From Clostridioides sp. (lineage in GTDB: Bacteria > Bacillota > Clostridia > Peptostreptococcales > Peptostreptococcaceae): 64,000 bases of DNA. Of this stretch, positions 37,747-46,559 are shown in pieces. The stretch lies in NCBI GenBank assembly GCA_031261505.1, contig JAISJN010000010.1:1-64000 (forward strand), in the 5' to 3' direction. The notes under the pieces were generated by a model. That model was not told the DNA's origin and did not search any database. It saw only the letters and a list, made by a program, of their open reading frames with translations. The position numbers were made by a program, and so were the translations under genes. Position 1 is the first letter of the stretch; each line of letters starts with the position of its first letter.

Positions 37747-37835
37747 TAACGTGAGATAGATGAGCGCAACCTATAGAGGTAGCGTACTCTCTAATCGCAG
37801 CGTATTTAGAAATTAAAACTACGAAATCATAGTTC
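37747..37835 (+). repeat. Dispersed two-hairpin repeat, decayed copy
   Basis: TAACGTGAGATAGATGAG, CCTATAGAGGTAGCG and CTCTCTAATCG follow the family order. It starts five bases after the small membrane protein's stop. The right half is not clearly alignable. Confidence 0.55.
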
Positions 37836-37880
37836 TATAAATATACCCCCACCTAAATTGGAGGGGGTGTATTTATAGAA
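37835..37880 (+). terminator. Strong terminator after the small membrane protein gene
   Basis: Arms CTATAAATATACCCCCACC and GGAGGGGGTGTATTTATAG form an 18-19-bp stem with a short loop, followed by AAGTTTT. It closes the transcript of the 37412 gene. Confidence 0.75.
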
Positions 37881-37942
37881 GTTTTAAAATAGTATCGATT
37901 ATTAAAAAAATTATTGTAATATTGATAATACGACAATATTGT

Positions 37943-39202
37943 GCCAACATAATACTATGGTTCCTCACAACCATTTCAGAACTAGGAAGTTCAATGACAG
38001 CCTACGCATTAATACTATGAGTATACGCCCAAACAAATTTGGCATTTGACATTTCTCTTATACTGTTTTTTACTTGCATGCCGTATATCATTACAAGTTC
38101 ATTTGCAGGTGTATTCGTGGATAGAAAAAGCAAGAAGTACATGCTAGTGTCTATGGATTGTATAGCTGCGATATGCACGCTTGTAGTCCTATTTCTAATA
38201 ATAAGTAATAAATTAGAGTTTTGGTCTATACTAGCAGTAAACGTTATTATAGGTTTTACTAATGCATTTACATCTCTAGCTCTTAGTATATTGTTGGGGG
38301 AATTGTCACCTAAGGATGGGTACGAAAAAATAAGTGGGTTGAATTCTTTTTCGAATTCGCTCGTGATGTCGTTTTCACCTATGTTAGCGACGTTTGTATC
38401 TATGAAATTTGGATTGGCGAGCGTTTTATCTATGGATTTTATTACATTTGCCTTTGCGACCAGTGTAATTGTGCTTATAATAAAAGAACCTGCAAGTCGC
38501 AACGCAGGAATTAGTATTAGCAAGCCTACGTTCATTTCGGAAATAAGTGTAGGATATAATTTTTTAAAAGAGAACAGTGGAATTTTTATGATGATGATGT
38601 TTCTATGTGTAATAAATTTCTTTTCAAATTTGACTTATGAAAATATTTTGCCAGCGATGATATTATCTAGGAGTAATTCTAATAACGTCCTAGCTGTGGT
38701 TACAGGAATAATAGGTGCTAGCGGCATTTTGGGTGGAATGTATGTGAGTGCGTTTAAATTACCTAAAAATAAAGTAAGGGAATTCTTTTTAGCTGCGGGG
38801 ATCTCATTTGTATTTGGGGATTTGTCGATGGCTTTTGGACATAGCTTAAAACTTTGGATACCAGCAGCGATTTTCGCAAGTTTTCCAATTCCAATTATAT
38901 TAGCCGTATATAATGTAATTCTATACAAGGCGGTGCCACAAGATATACAGGGTAGAGTATTTGCTACTAAAAATGCTATACAGAGAGCTTCAGTTCCTAT
39001 AGCCTTATTACTAGGTGGATTCTTAGCAGATTATCTATTTGAACCGTTGGCTGGATCAAATCAAATTTTCTTACAATTGTTTGGATATAAATCAGGAGCA
39101 GGGATGGCATTAATGTTTAAGTTTACTGGAATTATGGCTGGTTTAAGTTCTATTCTTTTTTACAATAATAAAAGGATAAAAATGCTAGAGCATTTAGAAT
39201 AA
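37943..39202 (+). pseudogene. MFS efflux transporter with a Trp-to-stop codon
   Basis: The frame from 38021 to 39202 encodes most of an MFS exporter of the macrolide-efflux/EntS type (SFAGVFVDRKSKKYMLVSMD, a loop 2-3 motif; eleven helices). Upstream, the same frame gives ILWFLTTISELGSSMTAYAL then IL, a TGA stop at 38018-38020, and VYAQTN. Homologues have Trp at this place, so TGG became TGA. No start codon with a ribosome site exists before it. A TTG at 38039 could start a protein lacking helix 1, but this is unlikely to work. Confidence 0.8.
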
Positions 39203-39415
39203 ATCTAAAGAGTAGGTAAAAACTAAAAATGTAAATATTGTATATAAAATTTTGTCGAAAATTATTGACATTGTATGAATTAAATAATACAATAAGCAAA
39301 AAGAAAAATAGTTTCTCTTATCGTGACTCGTGTCCACTAGGTATACGGATTAGGATCTATGTGAAGTTGATTGAGGAACTAAAAGGATGTACTGAAAATA
39401 AGGAGGGAAAATATC

Positions 39416-40624
39416 ATGAGGTTCATAAAAAAATTTCTAAAATGGACAGCAATCATAATAGTAGCATTAGTATTAATAGCACTTGGAACAGTCTACGCAG
39501 GACATAAATTTATATTCAAAGAAAAAACATCGGATGTGCCAACGATACAGCCACTTGTATCAGGAAAATACGAATTAGGTGTACAAGCTCATCCAAACAT
39601 AAAGACAGTGGACGATTTTGTAAAAGTATTTGCAGAACAAGTTAAAAACTACCAAAAGAAATCAGCTGAGTTATGGCCTGATAATGCGGTTACAAATCAG
39701 TACGCTATGTTGGAGTCGGTTGAGGAGGATAGATTTTGGCTGATTAATCCAAATGGTGACATAAAGGAAATGGACAAGGAGGAAGCTCTAAGCTATAATA
39801 TTTCGAGGGTGCCGTATTTCAACGGATTTGACCTGTTTGAAGGCAGGGGCATAAAGGGAATGTACTTGGCTATATCTAAGGAAGACTTGAGTAATTATCT
39901 AGTATATCAGGAATACTATCATCTAGGAACTTATGATGTATTCATCACTTATTCGCATGAGTCATTCCATTTACTCGAGCAACATAAATGGAACAGTAGA
40001 AACAGTACAGATGTGCCTAATCAAGCTAAGAATGATTTTTACGAAAATAAAGGTGCTAGAGCACAGAGGAATCTATTGCTGAAACAATTGCTAGAGGCTG
40101 TGAGAGATCCGAAAAATCAGGATAAATATGTATTAGATGCGATTGCGAGTTTTGAAGAGTACAAGTCTAAATATCCTGATGATTACCAGAACTCAATTTA
40201 CTTTGACAAGGTAGAGGGGACAGCCTACTATTATGAGCTGATATCTTGTTTATATGCTTCATACCCAGAACAAATAAAAAATGAAAAAGATTTACAAGAT
40301 GCTTTGACATTGCTTGCTATAAGTGATTACTATAATGAAGCTTACGGCATTATAAGTGAAGGATACAATATCGGTGGATTTGCAGGAATACTTCTGGATA
40401 GACTTGAAGGGGACAAGAGTGATAACTGGAAAAAAGAAATTATTAAGAATCAAGATGCAACCCCTATGCAGTTATTAGCAGATAAATACAAGGACGAGAA
40501 ATTACCAGAACCAGTTATTCTATCACAGGCAGATGTAGATGCAGTCACTAAAAATATCAACAAGCAGGGTGAAGATAGCGGTCCGAGCAATCTGTTTAAA
40601 ATGTTATATCAGCTAATATTCTAA
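39416..40624 (+). CDS. Putative membrane-anchored zinc metallopeptidase
   Basis: This 402-residue protein has an N-terminal membrane anchor (residues 12-30, AIIIVALVLIALGTVYAG) after a basic start, so the rest is extracellular. A HExxH zinc motif lies at residues 181-185 (YSHESFHLLEQ), and an EGTAYYYE segment at 267 could supply the third ligand, as in gluzincins. I do not recognise a named family. AAGGAGGG precedes the ATG. It is monocistronic. Zinc-peptidase activity is inferred from the motifs only. Confidence 0.75.
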   Translation: MRFIKKFLKWTAIIIVALVLIALGTVYAGHKFIFKEKTSDVPTIQPLVSGKYELGVQAHPNIKTVDDFVKVFAEQVKNYQKKSAELWPDNAVTNQYAMLESVEEDRFWLINPNGDIKEMDKEEALSYNISRVPYFNGFDLFEGRGIKGMYLAISKEDLSNYLVYQEYYHLGTYDVFITYSHESFHLLEQHKWNSRNSTDVPNQAKNDFYENKGARAQRNLLLKQLLEAVRDPKNQDKYVLDAIASFEEYKSKYPDDYQNSIYFDKVEGTAYYYELISCLYASYPEQIKNEKDLQDALTLLAISDYYNEAYGIISEGYNIGGFAGILLDRLEGDKSDNWKKEIIKNQDATPMQLLADKYKDEKLPEPVILSQADVDAVTKNINKQGEDSGPSNLFKMLYQLIF

Positions 40625-40721
40625 GTATATTTTATGAGGACAAGACTCGATAGTAAAGGTTAAAATAGAAAGGCTAAAATAGAATTGTAGTAAAAAAGGA
40701 AACTTAATTGAAATAAAAAGT

Positions 40722-40770
40722 GAAGGCGAGTACTATCATATATTATATTGGTATGATAGTACTCGCCTTC
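40722..40770. terminator. Bidirectional terminator between convergent genes
   Basis: A perfect 19-bp inverted repeat (GAAGGCGAGTACTATCATA and its complement, 11-nt loop) lies between the zinc peptidase and the ferredoxin-like gene. A T-rich tail on the minus strand (ACTTTTTA) favours termination of the ferredoxin gene. Confidence 0.8.
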
Positions 40771-40816
40771 ATTGATATAAACTAGATTGCAATCTAAGTA
40801 TAGTCTAAGATATAGA

Positions 40817-41086
40817 TTACTTAGATTTCGTAACGTATTTAAGAGCGCCACTAGGGCAGCTGTCTATAACTTTAATCACATTATCAGACGAGCCGTTATC
40901 TGGTAGAACCCAAGGTCGTCTTTGTACTTTGAATACATCTGGGGCGCCATGTGTGCATTTGCCAGCGTGTATACAAATTTCTTTGTTGTAGTAGATATCG
41001 ACGTCTTTACCTTCGTACTTGCGATAGCCTTGTTCTATAAGCATTTCTCCTGTTGTAATTCCTACGTTTATTTCATTCCCTCTCAT
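40817..41086 (-). CDS. Mono-cluster ferredoxin-like protein
   Basis: This 89-residue protein has a divergent single [4Fe-4S] or [3Fe-4S] domain: CIHAGKCTHGAPDVF (two cysteines plus a His) and SCPSGAL at the C-terminus. The pattern DIYYNKEICIHAGKC with RRPWVLP matches the Fer4_19 group, whose members act as small electron carriers or partners of acetyltransferase-type proteins. It is probably cytoplasmic. It faces away from the cupin gene. Confidence 0.85.
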   Translation of the reverse strand: MRGNEINVGITTGEMLIEQGYRKYEGKDVDIYYNKEICIHAGKCTHGAPDVFKVQRRPWVLPDNGSSDNVIKVIDSCPSGALKYVTKSK

Positions 41087-41398
41087 ATATGTCGCTTCCT
41101 CTCTGATGTTTATTTAATATTTTAGCTTCCATGCCATCTTATGTCAATAATTTGATGAAGATATTTTATCCAATATGGAGGGGATATTATTTTTATTTCA
41201 GGTAGAGAAGAGATACAAGCATAAAATTATGATTTTAAATAATTTTTTTACAAAAGGAGATTTTTATGGTAATCTTGATTTAGAGTAGTGTTATTCTAGA
41301 TACAATCAAGTACAAAATGATTTCTTGCAGTTGATTGTACAGACTTAGAGTCTATAGATCTAGATCTAACATCAAAACAGTCTAAAAGGAGGAAACAA

Positions 41399-41737
41399 AT
41401 GTCCGAAAACTTTATACTAGACGCGAAATTCGAAGAAAACCCAGTACACAAAGGGGTATACATGAAATACCTATTCGGCAAAGAAGACAACGACAGACTA
41501 AGTAACGTAGAAATAATGATAATACCAGGATTTCAAATAAGTCCACACACGCATGAAGACTCAACAGAATTCTTCTACATAGTAGGAGGAGAAGGCGAGT
41601 ACCTAGATGGTGACGAGTGGAAGTATATAAAAAGAGGCGACGCGTTCAAAGCTCCAAAAGGAAGAACTCACGGAATAAAAAACACAGGTGATGGATCGCT
41701 AGTAATATTCTCTACCTTCAGCCCAGGAATAAGGTAA
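41399..41737 (+). CDS. Cupin-domain protein
   Basis: This 112-residue single-domain cupin shows the two motifs PHTHEDSTEFFYIVGGEGEY and GDAFKAPKGRTHGIKNTG, with His/His/Glu and a later His able to bind a metal. Small cupins of this type range from isomerases to ligand sensors, and the role cannot be told. AAGGAGG precedes the ATG. The 270-bp upstream region has a 9-bp inverted repeat (TACAATCAA at 41301, complement at 41331), a possible operator. A terminator follows the gene. Confidence 0.85.
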   Translation: MSENFILDAKFEENPVHKGVYMKYLFGKEDNDRLSNVEIMIIPGFQISPHTHEDSTEFFYIVGGEGEYLDGDEWKYIKRGDAFKAPKGRTHGIKNTGDGSLVIFSTFSPGIR

Positions 41738-41779
41738 TAGGTAGTGGTAGTAAAACTCATACACAATGCAATTATCATC

Positions 41780-41822
41780 AAAACACCACATGAATAGAAC
41801 TATAATTTATGTGGTGTTTTGA
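41780..41822 (+). terminator. Terminator after the cupin gene
   Basis: Arms AAAACACCACAT and ATGTGGTGTTTT enclose a short loop, and the right arm ends in four T's. It is 40 bp past the cupin stop. Confidence 0.75.
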
Positions 41823-41997
41823 CATTAAAAAGCAAAAAATTAGATTGAAATATTTGATAATGGGTATATACAAAGATAGGTTGAAGATTGAGAGCAATCC
41901 GCTGTTGTTTGTAAGTGCTGGACCTCTTTTAAGACTTCTTCTAATAAGCAGATACATAGTTCTAAGTCAAACTGGCGAGTAAGAGAGTAAAACAAAA

Positions 41998-42019
41998 GAT
42001 ATACAGTATACTGTATATC
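41998..42019. promoter_or_regulatory. 22-bp perfect palindrome upstream of the FMN reductase gene
   Basis: The half-site GATATACAGTA is followed directly by its complement. This looks like a homodimeric regulator's operator and lies next to a dispersed repeat, about 225 bp before the reductase start. The regulator is unknown. Confidence 0.6.
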
Positions 42020-42020
42020 A

Positions 42021-42115
42021 AAAGAGATGAATCTCATACCATATAGAGGTGGTGTGTATAAATCTCATTTAGCTGGTGTGTATCCTAGAGCAAGTAATCA
42101 GCATTCAACGAGCGA
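42021..42115 (+). repeat. Dispersed two-hairpin repeat, diverged copy
   Basis: AAGAGATGAATCTCATACC, TATAGAGGTGGTGTG, TATAAATCTCATTTAGCTGG and CATTCAACGAG keep the family order with many changes. It lies in the 5' region of the FMN reductase gene. Confidence 0.6.
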
Positions 42116-42242
42116 TATCATTTGCTTGTCGACAGGGAAATTCCTCTTAGTTGCATTTGTTGCCCGAGTAACGAGTGGAGAGGGAAGAATTAGGGGGAAT
42201 TTCTCTTTTAACAAAACAATACATAGAAAAGGTGGGTTTGAT

Positions 42243-42797
42243 ATGGAAAAGGTAAGAGTCGGAATACTAGTAGGGAGTGCAAGAAAAAATGCATTCAGTC
42301 AATTAATAGCAGATACCATAATGAAACAACTGCCAGACGAATTTGAAGTAAAACAGGTTAAAATAGACAATTTAATAATGTTCAACCAGGATTATGACGA
42401 CAACAATGAAACACCTAAGGAATATGCTGATTTTAGAGAAGAGGTTAAAAATTGCGATGCTTATCTATTTGTTACACCAGAGTATAATCGCTCAATGCCG
42501 CCTCTTTTGAAGAATGCCTTGGATATAGCCTCTAGGCCAGCGGGTCAAAGCGTGTGGGGTGGAAAGCCAGGCGCAATAATAAGTGTATCACCAGGAGTTA
42601 TGGGAGGATTTGGCTCAAACAACCATATTAGACAGGTGCTTATGTTCTTGGATATTCGAACTATGCAACAACCGGAGAGATACATAGGAAATATATCAGA
42701 GTGTGTAGACGAACATGGCAAATTATTGCTAGCTACAGAAAAATTCATACATACATTTACTGATAGCTATGTTAAATGGGTGAAAAATTTTTATTAG
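42243..42797 (+). CDS. NADPH-dependent FMN reductase
   Basis: This 184-residue flavodoxin-fold protein has the FMN phosphate loop GILVGSARKNAFSQ and the conserved FVTPEYNRSMPPLLKNALD with GKPGAIISVSPG. Such enzymes reduce FMN, quinones or azo dyes with NAD(P)H. The start at 42243 is chosen because AAAAGGTGGG precedes it and the family begins here; a longer in-frame extension covers the repeat and is rejected. It is monocistronic. Confidence 0.9.
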   Translation: MEKVRVGILVGSARKNAFSQLIADTIMKQLPDEFEVKQVKIDNLIMFNQDYDDNNETPKEYADFREEVKNCDAYLFVTPEYNRSMPPLLKNALDIASRPAGQSVWGGKPGAIISVSPGVMGGFGSNNHIRQVLMFLDIRTMQQPERYIGNISECVDEHGKLLLATEKFIHTFTDSYVKWVKNFY

Positions 42798-42956
42798 AGA
42801 ATACAATATGAAACGCATACATCAAAAACGCATATAGCAAAAATATACAGCAAGAAGACCTGGAAAAGAACTTATGCATAGCAAAAAAACTGTAAGCTAT
42901 AAAATGCATATAGCAAAAACTTTAGAGAATAAAATGTATAGAGAAGTACATAATAT

Positions 42957-43024
42957 AGATGACCTAGCATGTCTAAATTGTATTCTAAGAACAATTAGAT
43001 TCACGCTCGGGTCATCTTTTTTTA
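42957..43024 (+). terminator. Terminator after the FMN reductase gene
   Basis: AGATGACC pairs with GGGTCATCT, with an inner bulged stem (TCTAA...TTAGA), followed by seven T's. The 150 bp before it hold loosely repeated GCATATAGCAAAAA units and no gene. Confidence 0.7.
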
Positions 43025-43082
43025 ATGTGTAATTTGTAGTATACTTAAAATAAATAAACAAAATATAAGGGGGAATTTTAAA

Positions 43083-44114
43083 GTGTTAGTAAACAGAGAT
43101 GAAGTATTAAACCTTGCAAAAGAAATCCTTTCGATAGATAGCCCTAGTGGTTACCATTACGAGGTGATGAGTAGGGTTGAAGAAATCGTAAAGGATTTGG
43201 GATATAAATTTGAACAAATTCAAAAAGGCTGTGGAGTAGTTACAGTTCAAGGTAAAAGCGATGAAAAGGTTTTAGGACTTGCCGCTCACGTTGATACACT
43301 TGGTGCAATGGTTAGATCTATAAGCAGTGATGGTAAATTAAACTTCACTATAATAGGAGGACCTGTAGTTCCAACATTAGACGCAGAATACTGTAAGATA
43401 ATGACTAGGGATAAAAAAATATACACAGGTACTTTTCTAAGCAAGAGTCCGTCTGCACATGTCTATGAAGACTCAAAGACAAGACCAAGAAACCCAGAGA
43501 CTATGGAAATAAGGATAGATGAAGTTGTAAAGACGAAAGAAGATGTTGAAAAACTAGGAATATGTCCTGGAGATTTCGTATTTATAGATACAAAGACAAC
43601 TATAACAGAAAGTGGATTCTTGAAATCTAGATTTATAGATGATAAGGCGAGTGTTGCCTGCTTGCTTCAACTCCTTAAGATATTAAAAAACGAGGAAGTA
43701 GTTCCAACTTACACAACTAAGTTCTTTATTTCAGTATTTGAAGAAGTTGGGCACGGAGCTTCGTACATTCCACAAGACATAACCGAATTACTAGCAGTTG
43801 ATATGGGATGTATAGGTGAAGACCTATCTTGTACAGAATACGATGTGTCTATCTGTGCTAAGGATTCAAAAGGGCCTTACGATTTTGAAATGACTACGGA
43901 CTTAGTAAATACAGCTAAGGAAATAGGTATAAAATACGCAGTCGATATATATCCATACTATGGCTCAGATGTAGGTGCAGCTCAAGCTGGTGGAAATAAT
44001 ATCAAGGGTGCACTTGTAGGGCCAGGGGTTCATGCATCTCACGGAATGGAAAGAACACACGCAGAAGCACTAGAAGGAACTATAAAACTTCTATACGCAT
44101 ATATAATGAGATAA
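43083..44114 (+). CDS. M42-family aminopeptidase (glutamyl aminopeptidase-like)
   Basis: This 343-residue metallopeptidase has the M42 dinuclear metal sites: LAAHVDTLGAMVR, RFIDDKASVACLLQ, FEEVGHGAS (general base Glu) and AVDMGC, with the last His in HASHGMERTHAEAL. These enzymes form large tetrahedral cytoplasmic complexes that trim peptides from the N-terminus. The start is a GTG with AAGGGGGA upstream. A terminator follows, so it is monocistronic. Confidence 0.92.
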   Translation: MLVNRDEVLNLAKEILSIDSPSGYHYEVMSRVEEIVKDLGYKFEQIQKGCGVVTVQGKSDEKVLGLAAHVDTLGAMVRSISSDGKLNFTIIGGPVVPTLDAEYCKIMTRDKKIYTGTFLSKSPSAHVYEDSKTRPRNPETMEIRIDEVVKTKEDVEKLGICPGDFVFIDTKTTITESGFLKSRFIDDKASVACLLQLLKILKNEEVVPTYTTKFFISVFEEVGHGASYIPQDITELLAVDMGCIGEDLSCTEYDVSICAKDSKGPYDFEMTTDLVNTAKEIGIKYAVDIYPYYGSDVGAAQAGGNNIKGALVGPGVHASHGMERTHAEALEGTIKLLYAYIMR

Positions 44115-44166
44115 ATGTCTATAATACAACAAAGTTAGAAATTTAAAACTAAATTTAGTAATCCAC

Positions 44167-44201
44167 AAAAAAGCATTCATCATACACATGGATGCTTTTT
44201 T
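44167..44201 (+). terminator. Terminator after the M42 peptidase gene
   Basis: AAAAAAGCATTCAT pairs with ATGGATGCTTTTTT across a 7-nt loop, ending in six T's. It works in both directions. Confidence 0.8.
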
Positions 44202-44665
44202 ATGTTAAATTTAATAGTATACATCAATAAATATATATTCAACACTAATTGTAGTAAAAAATGCAAATAAGATGTGTTAATAAGAGAATTCGGAAGATTT
44301 ACTACAAAAAACTATGAAAAAGGCTTCAATTAAGATATACGAATTTCGGTTTCTAAAATTTTTTTTCGACAAGGATAAATGCATTAATATTGCGAAAAAT
44401 AAATGCATAACTTTATTTTATTTACCTATTATATATAATAATGATTTTTGTAAACTCAGAAGCATGAAAAGTTTTGTCGAAGTTAAATTAATAAGTTAAG
44501 ATGATGGTATGAAATTAAAGGAAAACTGCGGGCGAATCATATTATGTATATTAAATATAAATTTATGCTTGTGTTTTTAAACAAATGTAAGTATTATAGT
44601 AGTATAAAATAAATGATAAATATCTAGTATATAAAATATATTAATTATATGTGGAGGCATTGACG
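44202..44665 (+). promoter_or_regulatory. Long noncoding region upstream of pckA
   Basis: This AT-rich stretch of about 460 bp has no convincing gene. A 61-codon frame at 44314-44499 has no ribosome site and a composition typical of noncoding DNA. The pckA promoter must lie in the last 150 bases; TAGTATAAAAT near 44600 is a possible -10 region. GTGGAGG at 44651 is the ribosome site of pckA. Confidence 0.5.
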
Positions 44666-46249
44666 ATGAACTTTAGTGAATTGGATAAGAGAATAAATAC
44701 AACAGGAAGTGTATATAGAAATTTAAGTTATCCAGAGTTAGTTAAACACGCAGTAACAAATGGAGAAGGAACATTATCTGATAAGGGAGCTCTTGTAGTT
44801 CACACAGGTAAATACACAGGAAGATCTCCTAAAGATAGATTTATAGTAAAAAAAGGAATAGCAGAAGAATTAGTAAACTGGGGAGATACAAATCTACCAG
44901 TAGAAGAATCTGTATTCGACAACTTATATACAAAGGTATTAGATTACCTAGCTGATAAAAATTTATACGTATTCGATGGATACGTTGGAGCTAACGACAA
45001 TTACAGCATGAACATAAGAGTTGTAAATGAATATGCATCAGAAGCACTTATGTCAAACCAATTATTCAGAAGATTTGACGATAAAGATTTAAGTGATTTT
45101 GCACCACAATTCAATATAGTTGTTGCACCAGGATTTAAAGCAGAGGGAAAAGCTGATGGAGTAAATTCAGAAGCCTTTATAATAGTAAACTTTGAAAAGA
45201 AAATAGTGCTTATAGGTGGAACTCAATACTCAGGAGAAATCAAAAAATCTGTTTTCTCTGTAATGAACTTCCTACTACCTCAACAAGGTGTATTCCCAAT
45301 GCACTGTTCATCAAACATAGGTAAAGACGGAAATACAGCAGTATTCTTCGGACTTTCTGGTACAGGAAAGACAACTTTATCAGCTGACCCAGAGAGAACT
45401 CTAATCGGGGACGATGAACACGGTTGGTGTGATGATGGAATATTTAACTTTGAAGGTGGATGCTATGCTAAGACAATAGATCTTAACCCTGATAAGGAAC
45501 AAGAAATATACGGAGCTATAAGATTTGGAACATTATTAGAAAATGTAGTTTTAGATGAAAAAAATAAACCAGATTACTCAGATGGAAGTTTAACTGAAAA
45601 TACAAGAGCAGCTTATCCATTAGAATTTATAGATAATGTTGAAAAAAGCGGAAGAGGTAAAAATCCAAACACTGTTGTATTCCTTACAGCAGATGCCTTT
45701 GGTGTAATACCTCCAATATCAAAACTTACAAATGAAGCTGCAATGTACTACTTCCTATCAGGATATACAAGTAAACTTGCAGGTACAGAAAGAGGAATAA
45801 AGGAACCTAAGGCTACATTCTCAACTTGCTTTGGTGAACCATTCATGCTTATGAACCCAGAAGTATACGCAAAACTTCTAGGAGAAAAAATAGAAAAAAA
45901 CAACACAGAAGTTTACTTGATAAACACTGGTTGGTGCGGTGGCGAATACGGTGTAGGTGAAAGAATGAACCTTGAATACACTAGAGCAATGGTAAAAGCT
46001 GCTGTAAATGGAGATCTAAGATATGCTGATTACGAAGAATGCTCTAATTTCAACGTTCTTATACCAAAAGAAGTTGAAAACGTGCCAACTGATATCTTAA
46101 ATCCAAGAAATACTTGGGAAGACAAAGCTGCTTACGATAAGAAGGTAGACGAATTAGTTGGATACTTCCATGAAAACTTCGGAAGATTCAATGGAGTTTG
46201 CAAGGATATATTGGATAACAACGAGAATTTTCTAGAAGAAGCGGAATAG
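44666..46249 (+). CDS. pckA: Phosphoenolpyruvate carboxykinase (ATP)
   Basis: This 527-residue enzyme has the ATP-type PEPCK signatures: KYTGRSPKDRFIV near the N-terminus, GGTQYSGEIKKS, the P-loop GLSGTGKTTLSADP, the metal-binding IGDDEHGWCDDGIFNFEGGC, and the adenine-site region AYPLEFIDN. It interconverts oxaloacetate and PEP with ATP/ADP. In anaerobes it may run toward oxaloacetate, making ATP. The start at 44666 uses GGAGG nine bases upstream. Codon use suggests high expression. A terminator follows. Confidence 0.96.
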   Translation: MNFSELDKRINTTGSVYRNLSYPELVKHAVTNGEGTLSDKGALVVHTGKYTGRSPKDRFIVKKGIAEELVNWGDTNLPVEESVFDNLYTKVLDYLADKNLYVFDGYVGANDNYSMNIRVVNEYASEALMSNQLFRRFDDKDLSDFAPQFNIVVAPGFKAEGKADGVNSEAFIIVNFEKKIVLIGGTQYSGEIKKSVFSVMNFLLPQQGVFPMHCSSNIGKDGNTAVFFGLSGTGKTTLSADPERTLIGDDEHGWCDDGIFNFEGGCYAKTIDLNPDKEQEIYGAIRFGTLLENVVLDEKNKPDYSDGSLTENTRAAYPLEFIDNVEKSGRGKNPNTVVFLTADAFGVIPPISKLTNEAAMYYFLSGYTSKLAGTERGIKEPKATFSTCFGEPFMLMNPEVYAKLLGEKIEKNNTEVYLINTGWCGGEYGVGERMNLEYTRAMVKAAVNGDLRYADYEECSNFNVLIPKEVENVPTDILNPRNTWEDKAAYDKKVDELVGYFHENFGRFNGVCKDILDNNENFLEEAE

Positions 46250-46363
46250 ATTCGAGTACGGGCGATAGATAACCAGGTTACAATACAATCTGTTTTGCTT
46301 CAAAATTTCGGATGACGAGATACGAACTGAGGTATGAATTACCAGTTTGTATTGATATATGAC

Positions 46364-46408
46364 GGACTTGAAATAGAATCAACAATTCTATTTCAAGTCC
46401 CTTTTTTG
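46364..46408 (+). terminator. Terminator after pckA
   Basis: Arms GGACTTGAAATAGAAT and its exact complement (16 bp, 5-nt loop) are followed by CTTTTTTG. It lies about 115 bp past the pckA stop; the intervening sequence has no gene. Confidence 0.88.
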
Positions 46409-46426
46409 CTTCTATTATGATAAAAT

Positions 46427-46524
46427 GTACTTGAGATAAATCCCCAGCCTCTATAGATATTTGGTATAAATCTCATTTCGGTCTGGTTTAAATTCCAAAC
46501 TGAAAACCTTGAATCATCATTTAA
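46427..46524 (+). repeat. Dispersed two-hairpin repeat, diverged copy
   Basis: GTACTTGAGATAAAT, CCCCAGCCTCTATAG, TATAAATCTCATTTCGG, a second hairpin (TTTGG-type arms around TTTAAATTCC) and the right end CCTTGAATCATCATTTAA. It lies between the pckA terminator and the ATPase gene. Confidence 0.78.
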
Positions 46525-46559
46525 CATATAAAAATATGCTGAAAAGGAAGGTGAAATAG

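Noticed and set aside
39238-39507. An 89-codon open frame between the MFS pseudogene and the zinc peptidase
   Set aside because: It overlaps the peptidase gene start, has no ribosome site and shows no protein-like pattern.
42027-42242. N-terminal extension of the FMN reductase
   Set aside because: The extension is encoded by a dispersed repeat and is absent from the family; AAAAGGTGGG supports the start at 42243.
42798-42950. Tandem repeat of GCATATAGCAAAAA units
   Set aside because: The units are too irregular in spacing and sequence to call a true tandem repeat.
44314-44499. A 61-codon open frame upstream of pckA
   Set aside because: It has no ribosome binding site, an AT-driven composition and no recognisable motif; it is probably chance in a noncoding region.
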